In this document: in pieces, positions 18,308 through 29,045 of the stretch
How positions within the stretch are numbered: position 1 is the stretch's first letter
Layout of the letters: each line of letters opens with the position of its first letter
Assembly: GCF_000372725.1 (NCBI RefSeq)
Contig: NW_005200861.1
Span: 217,238 to 281,237, forward strand
Length of the DNA: 64,000 nucleotides
From: Emiliania huxleyi CCMP1516
Lineage: Eukaryota > Haptophyta > Isochrysidales > Noelaerhabdaceae
Direction: 5' to 3'
Position numbers and translations under genes: made by a program
The notes under the pieces: generated by a model
The model's database searches: none
Seen by the model: the letters and a program-made list of their open reading frames with translations, nothing else
What the model was told of the DNA's origin: nothing

Positions 18308-21066
18308 ATGGTCCTGTGTCGAACCTGTGTGCTCTGCGAAGGAGTCCTCAATCTGGCACGAGCACCTGTGCAGGGAATTCTGCGGGCCGATGTTTGCTGC
18401 ACAAGTTGGGGCGGGTCCAGGTTGACGCTGCCGTTTATACGACGCCGGAGTGAGCCTGGAAAACCGTCCAACCCCAACGCGAAGACAACGCATCCGCCGT
18501 ACCAGCAAAGCATGTCGGCGGAATCAGTCCATGGCCTCTGCTTTCCCACCGCCCGCGGCGAGCGCTGGAGTGACAGCGAGCGCTTCTACCTCTTCCCGAC
18601 TGAGTACACGTCGGAGCTCGTGTCGTCTGCCGCGAACTGGGGCTGGCGTTTTGCCGAGCGGGACGCGGCGCGCAGCCGCCTCGTAGGGCTCGAGTCGTGG
18701 CAAAACACGCACCACACCACCTTCCAGGCTCCAGTGATACGCGAGCTGGCTTCGCACGTGGCGTGCACCAACAAGTCCGCCGAAGCGAGCGTCTGCGTCG
18801 TCGCGGCGCCGCCGCGCGGGAGGTGTGAGCGGTGGGAGCAAATCTGTCCTGGGAAGACACTCGTCGTGGTTGAGCTGGGCAACGTCGACCTCGGCGCCCC
18901 GCTCTGCGCGTCGCTCTGGTCGCGCTGCCTCGCGTCGCCACGCCTGCGGCGGGTGGTATCGCAGCGCCCGCTCCTGCGGTCCAAGCCGTGGCGGGGCCGC
19001 TGCAGCTGGGCTGACAACGGGACGATCGAGATGCCGTACGTCGGCCACGCGCGCGCAGCCTCGCTCGAGGCGCGCAGGCGGACGCATCGGGTGGCTGTCG
19101 CGATGATGGCGGGAGGGCACTGGCTCGGCGACAAGAACAACATGTCGAGGGACTGGCGCGAGCCGCTCCTGAAGGCGCGCGGTGAGGGGTGTCCGTGCCC
19201 TTGCCGCGTGTGCCATCAGACGTCCACGACACGTCCACGACACGTCCCGACGCATGCGGCGGCCACCCGCCTCGACACGTCCCCGCCTCGACACGTCCCC
19301 GCCTCGACACGTCCCCGCCTCGACACGTCCCCGCCTCAACACCGTCCCCGCCCTCGTCGATGACGCGACGCGCTCCACGCGCAGGCCTGCCACCGGACGA
19401 AGGGGTGCGTGCCCGTCCAGCCCAACCGCTTCTACGCGACCGAGCCAAAGCCCTTCCGAGGCGCGCTTCGGAACGGCACCGCGCAGCCCTCTCCTTGGCG
19501 GCGCGGGCGGCGCCTCCACCCGGCGCTGCTCCCCGCCCGTAGGCAACGCGCCCGCCGAGTTCCTGTGGGCCGCCGGCGCCGCCTACGCCTCCTCCACCTT
19601 TTGCCTCCAGCCGCCCGGCGACACGTTCGGCCGTTCCGCCATCGTCGACGCGCTGTCCGTCGGCTGCATCCCTGTCTTTTTCCACCCGCGGCAGCTGGAG
19701 CTGTGGCGCGCGCTGCTCCCGCCCCGATCCCCTCGAGCCCCCTGCCGCACCCATCCCCACGCTACCCCACCCACGCCCGCCACTCCCGCACCACGCCGCG
19801 CCCTGTCGCCGAGATGACATGGGATTGCCCGAGATGACCCGAGATGATCCGAGATGACCCGAGATTGCCTTGTCGCCAGGCCGCGCTTCTGGAACGCGTC
19901 GAGGGTGAGCGAGGGGCCGCACACGACAGCCGCCCTCGACTTCACGCGGGGGGTCGCCCCGAGCTGCGACAGTCCGGTAGCCGCCGGCGCCTTCCGCTCG
20001 GACGCGTCCCCCGGCGCCATCTCGCGTAGGTGGGCCTCGATCGCACATGGACTACAGGAGATGACATTGAAACTAGATGTCCCACGGCGCCTCTCGTAGG
20101 TGAAGGTCGAGGCCGCCTACCGCCACCTCGCCAGCCTCGCGGGGGAGCGAGTAGAAGAGCTGCAGCGCGCCGTCGCCCAGGCGCCTCGGACATTTGCGGG
20201 GCCCGCGCCCTCCTCCCTCGCGTCCACGACACGCGTCCACGACACCACGACACATCCACGACACGCGTCCACGACACCACGACACGTCCACGACACGCGT
20301 CCACGACACCACGACACGTCCACGACACGCGTCCACGACACCACGACACGTCCACGACACGCGTCCACGACACCACGACACATCCACGACACGCGTCCAC
20401 GACACCACGACACATCCACGACACGCGTCCACGACACCACGACACATCCACGACACGCGTCCACGACACCACGACACATCCACGACACGCGTCCACGACA
20501 CCACGACACATCCACGACACGCGTCCACGACACCACGACACGTCCACGACACGCGTCCACGACACAAGTCACATCCACGACACATCCACGACACGCGTCC
20601 ACGACACCACGACGCCGTCCGGCAGGCTGCCCCGGCGATGGTTCACCGCGGCGAGGAGAGGGCGGAGCGCGGCGGCGCCCCGCCGATGGACGACGCGATC
20701 GACGTGCTGGTGCGCCACGTGTTGGCCGAGGGGCGGGCGGAGGCGCGGCGCGATGGTGGCGGCGAGCCGACAAGATCGCACGCCGCTGCCCTGCACGGGC
20801 TGCGGGCGCGGCGCAACCGGCGGGCAGTGCTGCCGTCGACGGTCGGCAGCCGGGTCGAGGACCGGGAGGCTGATGCGCGAACGTCACAGCCGGGCGAACC
20901 GGCCGCCACGGCCCTCCCTCCGCGCGGCCAAGCTGCTGCGGCGGCCACACGCCGTTTCAACTGCCGGACCCGCGAGCGGTGGGGCGGCGCCAAACGGGCG
21001 TGGTGTTGCGAGCATGAGAGCCTCGGCTGCGCGGTTCGCTGGCCCGAAGCCGGGGATGTTGCGTAA
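18308..21066 (+). CDS. GT47 exostosin-family glycosyltransferase
   Basis: Six exons are inferred: 18308-19174, 19385-19460, 19543-19720, 19880-19904, 20100-20180 and 20626-21066 (about 555 residues). The exostosin fold is seen in [27 protein letters not shown], a Cys pair ([11 protein letters not shown]) and the nucleotide-sugar region [20 protein letters not shown], then [12 protein letters not shown]. After [20 protein letters not shown] the last exon ends [18 protein letters not shown]....GC, a Cys-rich module I associate with haptophyte and dinoflagellate secreted proteins. Frame continuity requires GC donors at exons 1, 2 and 5 (AAG|GCGCGC, GAG|GCGCGC, CAG|GCGCCT); the exon 3 donor (CC|GCCCCG) is weak. 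No signal anchor is visible, so a 5' exon may be missing (alternative ATG 18509). Probable role: Golgi polysaccharide synthesis. Confidence 0.75.
19200..19350 (+). repeat. Intronic minisatellite, CGACACGTCC type
   Basis: Tandem units of CACGACACGTC and then CCTCGACACGTCCCCG inside intron 1 of the GT47 gene. A short version of the same array occurs in intron 3 of the F-box/RCC1 gene (5278-5302), in the same orientation relative to the gene. Confidence 0.8.
19815..19870 (+). repeat. Intronic minisatellite, GAGATGACCC type
   Basis: Four to five imperfect GAGATGACCC units just before the acceptor of the tiny 25-base exon 4 of the GT47 gene. Confidence 0.75.
20222..20615 (+). repeat. 32-bp minisatellite, about 12 copies, in a GT47 intron
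   Basis: The period measured from successive ACGCGTCC occurrences (20231, 20263) is 32 bases. The unit alternates CCACGACACGCGT with CCACGACACCACGACACRT. It fills the last intron of the GT47 gene. All frames are open across it on both strands because the unit lacks stops, which creates long spurious ORFs. Confidence 0.9.
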
Positions 21067-21627
21067 ACTTTCCTAATTATGATTCACATACACATACACT
21101 GATAAAGAATTTTAAAAAGAAAGAAAGAAAACGGACAACCCAAGGGAGGGATGGGAGGACGGCACGCCGCCACCACACACAGGGATTTTGAGGAGAGGGG
21201 TGTGGTGCGCTAGCCGTCGCCCACCCTTGGGCGTCCGCCTCTTCCTATCTCTCTTCGCAGTCCTTCTCCGATTCTCGCTTCAACCTTCGTGCCACCTCGC
21301 GGTCGCCCCCTTCTCGTCGTGGTCTCCCGGTAGGGAGCAGCGCCTCCCCCCTCACCACGCATGTCAGGCGCGGCCGCCGCCGAGCGCGGCGGCCGCCCAG
21401 GCCTCGTGGCCGATTTGTTTGTCTCGCAAGAGGAGCGCATTTCTCAATTCAACTACTCCTCTCCTTCGAGACCCTCTCGCGCTATGAAGGCGGGCGAGAG
21501 GAGGGAGGGGCCCCTTGCAGAGCTCCCTTCTCGCTTCTTTTGAAGCGAGAAATTCTTCCGGACCGCTCGCGGCCTCTCGCGCGCCAAGAGCGGCTTCTCG
21601 CCAAGAGCCGCTTCTCTGCCCGCGCTC
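21067..21627. other. GT47/SNF2 intergenic spacer
   Basis: Contains family-1 retroelement copy C (21115-21330). The remaining 300 bases upstream of the SNF2 gene are Arg/Ser-rich in every frame, with AAGCGAGAAATTCTTC-type inverted sequence at 21530-21560. No promoter element is recognised. Confidence 0.4.
21115..21330 (-). mobile_element. Copy C of non-LTR-like family 1
   Basis: In minus orientation it encodes GRPRGGTKVEARIGEGLRRE and PRVGDG-stop, followed by the shared 3' UTR and a GAAA-repeat tail (21117-21131). It is 5'-truncated, with the usual 3' end. Confidence 0.65.
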
Positions 21628-24600
21628 ATGGCTTCCATAGTAAGCGCCCGATCACAGGCCGAGAAGGACGCCGAGGGCTTTGCGAACGCGATCGTACTCT
21701 CTTCGGACGAGGACGAGGCGCCACCCGCACTGCCACGGCCAGCGCCTGCGCCCGGCGCGTCGGCGCCGGGGTCTTCGGCGCCAGGATCGTCGGCGCCCCG
21801 CGCGTCGGCGCCCGCGGGCGGGGCGGCGTCGCGCTCTTCCCACGACGGGGAGGACGTCAAGCCTGACGTGAAGCGCATGAAGCCCGACCCTGGCGGAGCG
21901 CCCCAGCGGAGCGCGCCAGACGGCCAGCCCTTCCCTGGCACCACCGAGCTGTCTGCCGACCTCTCGTTCGGCGAGCCGCGGCCCTTCAAGTTTGGCAGCG
22001 AGACGGACTCGCCGCGCCGCGCTGGGCACGTCATCTTCAAGCTCTCGTCGCCCGTCCCGGCCTCGGGCTACGACCGCCACCACGGGCAGAGCCACGTGAA
22101 GCTTGGTACGGGCTACGAGATCAGCGGTCTGGCCAAGGTGCAGGCGGCCCTGCCGTGGGAGGTCAAGGTGGAGGACGGGACGAGAGGCCTCGAGCTCAAG
22201 GACAGCGTGCAGCGGCTCTGCGACCCGCTCAACACGTGCACGCCCGGCCGCGGCAAGCACCGGCCGTGCCGCCCGTACCGCTGCGTCTGCCCGGCTCCGC
22301 TCCTGCACGTCGAGTGGCAGCCACCGCTGCCGTGGAGCCTGCGCCGCGGCCAGCCTCCCGTCTGCGTGCGGCTCGACGTGTGGCTCCAGCCCGACATCTT
22401 CGACATGCGCATCTCTGCCTGGGGCTCGCAGCGCTCCTGCTTCTTTGACGTCTGGCAGCTGATGGACAGGATTGTGCCCTCGCACCGCCCAATCCCGCGG
22501 CCGCGCCCGCCGCCCGTGCAAGGCGGCGCGCAGGCGCTCACGCCCGCAGGCGCGGCGACCGGCGGGGTCCAGCCGGCCGGGCCGCCGGGCGCGTACGCCT
22601 TCACTCTCGCCGGCCTGATGCGTGCCCTGGAGAGCGCTGGCTACCCGGAGATGGAGCAGCCGGACGGGCTGAAGCTGACGCTCTTCCAGTTCCAGCGGCA
22701 GTCGCTGCAGTGGATGTACGACCGCGAGACGGACGTCGGCGGCCTCAACGCTCTCTTCTGGGAGGAGCGCCCCTCCGACGCGGGCGGCGTCGACCGCAGC
22801 GGCGCGCCCGCCGACCACCGCTTCTACTACAACCCGATGGCGGGGGAGCTGAGGTCCGAGCCGCTGCCGGTCGTCTCCGGCGGCTTCCTCTGCGAGGAGA
22901 TGGGCCTCGGCAAGACGGTGGAGATGTGCGCCCTCGTGCTGGCAAACAAGTACTCGCGCGCCGCGGCCGACGCGGGCCGCGCCGTCCTCACGACGGGCGC
23001 AGCCTTGCCGCCGCACTCGCGCGCGACGCTCGTCGTGTGCCCCGTGACGCTGCTCGCGCAGTGGCGGCGCGAGATTGCAAAGTGCAGCGGCGACACGCTC
23101 AAGGTGCTCCCCCTTCCTCCGCATCTACCCCTCGCGCCGCGCGGATACGGATCCTCCTTCGCGCTGTCAGGTGCTCACCTTCCACGGTGCCGACCGCACG
23201 CAAGACGCGGCCGACTTTCTCGACCAGCAAGACGGGAGGGCGGGCCCGGACGTGGTGCTGACGACCTACGAGATGCTCTCCCTCGAGGCTCGCCCAGGGG
23301 CGCCGAAGACGCTGCGCCGCGTGCACTGGTGGCGAGTGGTGCTCGACGAGAGTCAGAGGCTGCCTCGGCCGGCCGGCGTGAGCGGCTCGTCGGCGTTCGC
23401 CGCCATCGCGCGCGAGTGCGCCGAGCTGTCGCGCACGCACAGCTGGCTCATGTCGGGCACGCCGGCCGGCTCGGTGGTGGATGACCTGCTCGGCCAGCTG
23501 ATCTTCCTCGGGGTCGAGCCGTACTGCAATCGCGGGGCGGACGGCGACGCCTTCTGGGAGCGCGAGATCTCGAGCCGCTGGAGGGAGAGGAGCGCCGACG
23601 CCCTCGAGGTGGTGCACGATTTGCTCGGCCAGATCATGATGCGGCACTCGAAGGCGCAGAGCTTCCAAGGCACGGGCGAGATCGTGACGCTGCCGCCCAA
23701 GAGCGAGGAGACCGTCCTCGTGCCCCTCTCGGACGCGTCCGAGCGAGTCGTCTACGGCGAGCTGGAGCGGCTCTGCCAGCAGGCCATTGCGCGCGGCCAG
23801 CAGGCGCTGCGCGGAGGCAGTCAGGCGCTCGGCACGCGCGAGCTGCAGCTCGTCGCGACGCACCCGGCGACGCTCAACATCGAGCAGCTCGAGGGCAAGC
23901 TGCGCCAGCTGGCTGGCGACCCGCAGCCGGACGACGCCCTCCCGCCCAGCCGCAGCGGCCGTGGCCGTGGCGGCCGAGGGCGTGGCCGCGGAGGCGGGGC
24001 GGCGGCCTCGTCGCCCGCACCGTCGTCGTCGTCGTCCCTGCCGGCTGGCGGCTCGCGGCTGCTGCGCGAGCTGCTCGCCAGCTCACCCGACGACAGCCGC
24101 GCGCTTCAGATGCAGGCGATGCTGGACGACGCCGCGCTGCCCCTCCCCTCACAGCTGTCGCGCTGCGGCTTCTGCAAGGCGCCGCTCGGAGGCGCGGGCG
24201 CGGCCGACGTGCTGCCGGCAGGGGACGCGCTCTTCACGCGCTGCTGCCACCTCTTCTGCCCTCGCTGCGTCGCCGGGCGCGGCGCCAACAACAACTGCCC
24301 CGAGTGCTCGGCCCCGAATGCGCTGCTGACGGCGGACTGCCTCGTCTTACCGCTCGACTCCGCGCCCGCTGTTTCCGCCGCCGCGAGCTCGAGCGACCCG
24401 GCGCCGCCGCCGTTTGAGTGGGACACGCCGGCGCTGCCTCCCGCCTCCAAGCTCGACGGGCTACGGGTGTGGGTGTGCGACGGCGCGGTGGGCGGCAAGT
24501 GCCCCGACGGCGGCTTCTCGCAGCGCCCGACGCCACACGCGATCGACGGGCTTCACTTTTGCTCGATGCCGTGCGCCGAGAGGCGCTTCAAGGCGGCGCT

Positions 24601-25654
24601 GGTCTCGAGGGACCACGGCGGCAGCGCGTACGTGGCGAAGCCGGGCGAGGCGCAGCTCGGCTGGGCGGGCACGCAGGGCCTGCTCGCCGGCAAGACCTTC
24701 TGCCGCTGCCCTGGCATGTCGGCAAACGCTGCAGCAGTCAAGGCGCTGCGCAAGGCGCGCGAGGAGACGCCGGAAGAGGAGGCGTGGGAAGGGTTGCGGC
24801 TCTACGGGCAGGGCACGACCACAAAGCTGGTCGCTGACCCGCGCGTGGCGCGACTGCCCGACTTCCCCTCCGACGCGCCGCGGCACGCCTTCGAGACGCA
24901 CCTCGATGCGGCGGGCGGCCAGCGCCTCTACGGCATGCATTGGCCGCTGCAGCTCGGCAGCAAGCTGACCGCCGTGATGCGCGAGCTGCGCGCGCTCAGC
25001 GCGGCGCGGGCGGCGAAGCCCGCCAGCCGGAAGCGAGCCGTCTCGAACCGCGGCGGCGGCGGCGGCACCGCCACAAAGGACTCCAAGGCGGTCCTCTTCT
25101 CGAGCTCCGAGGCGGTCCTCGACGTGCTGAGCGCGCAGTGCCGGCAGGAGTTTGGCGACGGCGCACTCTCGCGCATCGTCGGCTCGTCGACGCACGAGGA
25201 GCGCACCGAGGCGCTCGACAGGTTTGGCACGCAGGCCGCCTGCTTCCTGCTGCTGCTGCCCGTGCGCGCGTGCGCGTCCGGCCTCACGCTCACCGTCGCC
25301 GACCACTGCTTCCTCATCGAGCTGCAGGGCAACGGCGGCCAGGAGCTGCAGCTGATCAACCGGGTCTATCGCATCGGCCAGAGCCGGCCGGTGACGGTCA
25401 AGAAGTTTGTGGCGGCGGACACCATCGAGGAGCGGATGCTCGAGCTGCGCAAGCGCTCGCGCGGGCTTCTCGCGGCGCGAGAGCAGCCCGCCGCGGCGGA
25501 GACGGCCGCAGAGGCGGACGCGGCCGCCGTGTCGGCGCTCCCGTCTGGGGAGGAGGCCGGCAAGGGCGCGCACAAGAGCGCAAACGCCGAGGCGCAGACG
25601 GAGAGGTTTGAGGACTTGCGCTTCCTGTACGGGGGCGCGCGGGCACGGGGCTGA
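21628..25654 (+). CDS. SNF2-family ATPase with RING finger (SHPRH/Rad5-like)
   Basis: Two exons, 21628-23103 and 23171-25654, are joined by a 67-base GT-AG intron (AAG|GTGCTC...CAG|GTGCTC): 1,319 residues. ATG 21628 is followed by an acidic patch (LSSDEDEAP). Helicase features: LTLFQFQRQSLQWMYDRE (Q-like), FLCEEMGLGKTVEM (Walker A), RVVLDESQRL (DExx), SWLMSGTPAGS, and near the end RVYRIGQSRPVTVKKFVAAD. A RING (CGFCKAP, CCHLFCPRCV, CPECSA) lies between the helicase lobes, as in Rad5/HLTF/SHPRH proteins. It is followed by an extra Cys-rich segment (WVCDGAVGGKC, HFCSMPCAERRF). The nuclear role would be replication-associated ubiquitylation or chromatin remodelling. DESQ and CEEMGLGKT fit the SHPRH-like group. 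A low-complexity RGRGGRGRGRGG stretch sits before the RING. Confidence 0.88.
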
Positions 25655-26078
25655 GGGTCGCGGCGGACGCCGCCGGGAGGTCGTTTTGCGTGTACGTCGC
25701 GATTGTGCAGCGGCCGTACTCTCATGGCACTGTTGGTACTCTTTTTCTCCCCCCCCCCATCTCTCTCTCTCTCTCTCTCCCTCCCTCCCTCCCTCCCTCC
25801 CTCCCTCCCTCCCTCTCTGCCTGTCTCTGTCTGTGTCTCTGTCTCACTCTGTGTCTCTGTCTCTCTCTATCTCTCTCTATCTCTCTCTGTCTCTCTCTGT
25901 CTCTTCACTCTTGTCTGCACGTACGGGTCGGCACTTGAGACTTGTGGGTTCTTGTGTGGAGAACATTTTCGTCATAAATACATTCACACGTGCGTGTGTG
26001 TCGGCGCTGTGGCCTGTGCCCCGCCGACCGCCCGGCCCCGCCCCCGATGCCTTTTAATCTCTAACGTTTTCCAAAAAA
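25655..26078. repeat. Pyrimidine tract and spacer
   Basis: After the SNF2 stop, 25750-25915 is a strand-biased (CT)n/(TCCC)n/(TCTG)n tract. The rest has no recognisable gene. Confidence 0.75.
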
Positions 26079-27032
26079 ACCCCAGAAATGGTTGGGTAGT
26101 AGGGCTAGAGGGTCGCTCTACACTTAGCCTCTGCAGCGAGCGAGCGCCCAACTTAGCCCCCGCACGGAGCCGGGCTCGGACTTAGACGCTGTATGGTCGG
26201 GGGCCATGAACTTAGACGGCACAAGGCCAAATCCGGGTAAAACCCGGGTATACCTGCAAAAGTCCAGGTTTACCCGAAAAATACCTGGACGCGTCCCGAC
26301 CAACGTATGCCGCGCACGACGCCATATCGCCTTCTCCCAGGGCCAGTGCGCTACTTGCGGCGCGCAACTCCTGCTCAAGTACGCGCACCGTACCATGTGC
26401 TGCCGCTATGCGTGCCTTAAGGCGGCTGCGGCGAAGCGGCGGGCGCGGCATGCCGATGGCAGTGCGGACGATGCGGTTGCGATGTGTTCTGCTTCAAGAT
26501 CGTGGCGGTGCTTGGCATGCACTTGTGCGATCCCAATCAGCTCATCGCAACGCGAAGCAGCGCAACAAGCTGGCTGCTGCCAACAAGGCCCTACAGTTCG
26601 AACTGTATGCTAGATCTACCTCACGCGCGGATCGTTCAAAGAGGACCAGCATACACAGGCTTCTCTGACATGCGTTTGTTTGAGCTTGAGGCTATTTATG
26701 TGAGAAATGTTTGGCTAGAGATTGCGCTCAAGAAGAGCAACGAGAATCGGAAGAGGAGGATGCTGAGGCGGCGATTGCTGAGGCATGAGGAGGATCGATC
26801 CGGATTAGAAGGCGCCCGCCGCAGGCGAAGAAAATTTGGGGGCTAGCGCCGTATCGTTGATCACGGTGGGAGCCTCTTGGCCCCAGGCTGTGCCACGGCC
26901 GACTTAGCCGATGTAAGAGGCTCTCGCTGATCTTAGACCGCGTAAGCACCCCAGCGTGACTAGTCACACTTAGACCCGCTCAGCCTCGAGGCTCAGAACT
27001 TAGACTACTACCCAGAACCAGTACCCCAGAAA
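26079..27032. mobile_element. Novel 934-bp inverted-repeat element with CTTAG subterminal arrays
   Basis: Identical 10-base direct repeats ACCCCAGAAA flank the unit (26079-26088, 27023-27032), a likely target-site duplication. Inside, TGGTTGGGTAGTAG at the left matches the reverse complement of CTACTACCCAGAACCAGT at the right. Each end has four CTTAG(A/C)C motifs at about 30-base spacing: 26123, 26152, 26181, 26211 and 26903, 26932, 26969, 26999. All are in the same orientation. Subterminal repeats are typical transposase-binding sites. The interior has a Cys-rich frame at 26206-26613. Confidence 0.65.
26206..26613 (+). CDS. Small Cys-rich ORF inside the CTTAG element
   Basis: The frame starts at ATG 26206, and the fourth left CTTAG motif overlaps its second to fourth codons. 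The product includes QCATCGAQLLLKYAHRTMCC, a possible zinc-ribbon half, then a basic Ala/Arg helix. A parallel frame downstream (RNAKQRNKLAAANKALQFEL at about 26545-26610, and LEIALKKSNENRKRRMLRRR at about 26710-26780) looks more protein-like than the end of this ORF, so a frameshift or splice is likely. It may be a degenerate element-encoded protein. No transposase signature is seen. Confidence 0.3.
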   Translation: MNLDGTRPNPGKTRVYLQKSRFTRKIPGRVPTNVCRARRHIAFSQGQCATCGAQLLLKYAHRTMCCRYACLKAAAAKRRARHADGSADDAVAMCSASRSWRCLACTCAIPISSSQREAAQQAGCCQQGPTVRTVC

Positions 27033-27075
27033 AACCCACAGCACACAGTATTTGATTAACATTGTCTGGGATCGA

Positions 27076-28436
27076 CTAACCCAAAAATACGCGCGTGTTG
27101 GCCCTATGTTCGCACAGGAGGCTGTGTGCGCCTCTATACCCTGGTTTGGCTGCCACACCGCATAACTGACAGCAGGTCTGCCATGGCCTGCCGTTTCGCT
27201 GTGTGCCAGGCGCGCACGTGCGGGTGCAGAACTTGCACTGGAGCGGCTCGGTCGCGACTGGGGTGGGCTCCTGCGCCGTGACTGGGGCGGGCTCCTGCGC
27301 CGCCACTCCTAGTGTGGCGGGGGCGAACTGCGGCGCCGGAGGCGACCGCTGCTGTGGCTGCTGTGGCTGCGGCAGCTGCGACTGCGGCAGTTGCGGCGGC
27401 GGCACCTTCCTTTTGTCCGCCGCCGTCTTGAGGTTGTGGCACACGCTGCACAAGCTCTGCATGTTCTCGAGGCCGCAGCTGCCGCCATCCAAGCAGACTG
27501 CAAGGATGTGATCCGCCTGCTCAAACAGGGAGTACTGAAGGACGCTCCAGCTTCAGGCTTCTGGCGCGCACAGCTCTGGCCTGCAGTAGCGAGCCTCGTT
27601 GGATCTGCGTCGTCTCCTTGCGCAAGCGGACGAATGGGGCCAGCCGGGCGACCTCTGGCTTCGGGTTCCTCTCGAAGAAGGAGGCGTAGGCTGCCTTGTA
27701 GTCAGCCCGGCTCGCACCCGGCGCGAGAGTGGACGCGGCGTGCCTGTGCGCCTTCCAAATGAGCCCCTACTCACACGGGGGGGGGGGTTTGAGCAGACGC
27801 CTGGCACGTGTGCGCCTGCGAGGGGAGAAGAACCTGGCTCCCCGCGACGTTGACCCCGCAAGCCTCGCACCTGCCGCCGCTTCGCATGTGCGTCCGCGCC
27901 CGCAGCGACCAGCCGTTGTCGTCGGCGGATCTGAGTTTAAACTCCTTCCTGCAACTGCAGCGAGAAGAGTTGGGAGGGGTCACTCGTGGCGCTATGCGGC
28001 TAATCAGGCGATGGGGGTGGCTCACTCGTGGTTGCAGAACAACTTCTTCGTCAAAGTCCGCGAGGAGCACTGAGAGCACTCGTCTGCGAGGGCGGAACAT
28101 GGATGGGCAAAGGGGCGGCGAGTGCGCGCGACGGGTGTGTCTCTCACATGATCTGGTCGCCACGAGTGTGTCGTCGTACCGCGGAAGCAGACGTCCGGCT
28201 TGCGCTCTAGCGACTTCCTGCCGGCGCGACTCGCTGGCGCGCTGCGCTTGCCGAATATTGCACAGCTGATTGACGAGCCCGCCATGCGCCTGCTTTGGTC
28301 GAAAGCGCCCGTGGCGCTTCTTGATTTCCTTGCGCAGCGCGGCGTCGTTCCAAAGTGTCAGTTCGGCAAAGTCCGCCCAGCGTAGGGCGCTCATGAGAGT
28401 GGTGCGGGTAAAAAAGGTTGCGGCGGGCGCGAGCAA
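27076..28436 (-). pseudogene. HNH-nuclease-like gene, fragmented
   Basis: Reading the minus strand from 28436, the first frame includes RWADFAELTLWNDAALRKEI and, near 27870, GGRCEACGVNVAG (first zinc Cys pair). In another frame, 27552-27076 gives LFEQADHILAVC, DGGSCGLENMQSLCSVCHNL and KTAADKRK, followed by Pro/Gln repeats and CKFCTRTC...CCQLCG. CxxC, then (A)DHI, then N.Q.LC..CH..KT..D is the HNH (beta-beta-alpha metal) nuclease order. The 27553-27830 part between the halves is in neither frame, so introns or frameshifts remain unresolved. HNH proteins of this sort are often mobile-element encoded. Confidence 0.45.
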
Positions 28437-28439
28437 GTA

Positions 28440-29045
28440 AAGAATTCACAGCGCGCGGCTCGTTGAGCAGGGAGAGCCGGCCCGACCTCCCTGGGCGGGA
28501 AGGCGACGCGACCCTATGCCACCGCCCTCGCCCGGGGAAACCTCGGCCGGGCCGTCGATACTCTCGGAACCGGTGGAGCCGGGAGATGCCGGCGAAGACG
28601 AAAGGCGGCAGCGGAGAAAGCGGCGCCAACAACGAGGGAAACGACCATACCGGTCGTCGCATAACGCTCGGGAGACGAGCAAGAGAGCGAATCAGGGAGG
28701 GTCGGGACCCTGGGAAGGCGAGGGGTGAGCCCTCAGGCGGGGGGGTCTACTCAAACGCCGACGCAAGTGAGGGTAGAGTGGTGGTGTGGGGCGTGCAGTG
28801 TGGTGTTCATTAGCTCCGAGTAGAGGGGGCGTCCTGCAGTTAAGGGGAAACCCGGTACGCGGGGCTAACCCTCGGAGACCCGTATTTACTTTACGGCCCT
28901 TTCCCTGCGAACGCGCACCCCCAGGGCTAGGGCTCTCTTGCCCGCAACCCGATGCCAATCATCCGGCCCGCTGGGTGCGCTTCTTAGCTCCCCGGCCCTG
29001 GATGTGCGGTTGATGACTGCACTCCAAGTGCTCCAAGGTGCGAGC
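28440..29045 (+). mobile_element. Family 2 retroelement-like copy 1
   Basis: Shares coding-like sequence (EPARPP/EPARPPW region, 28465-28620) with 30540-31146, then the family 3' UTR: AGCTCCGAGTAGAGGGGGCG, CCCTCGGAGACCCG, CATCCGGCCCGCTGGGTGCG. It ends in the tail GCACTCCAAGTGCTCCAA. The tail repeat AAGTGCTCC is the family hallmark. Confidence 0.65.

Noticed and set aside
20222-20615. CRISPR-like array of regular 32-bp repeats
   Set aside because: There are no unique spacers; units are contiguous tandem copies inside a eukaryotic intron.
21652-23124. 490-residue minus-strand frame opposite the SNF2 gene
   Set aside because: Antisense shadow with skewed composition (Arg, His, Ala).
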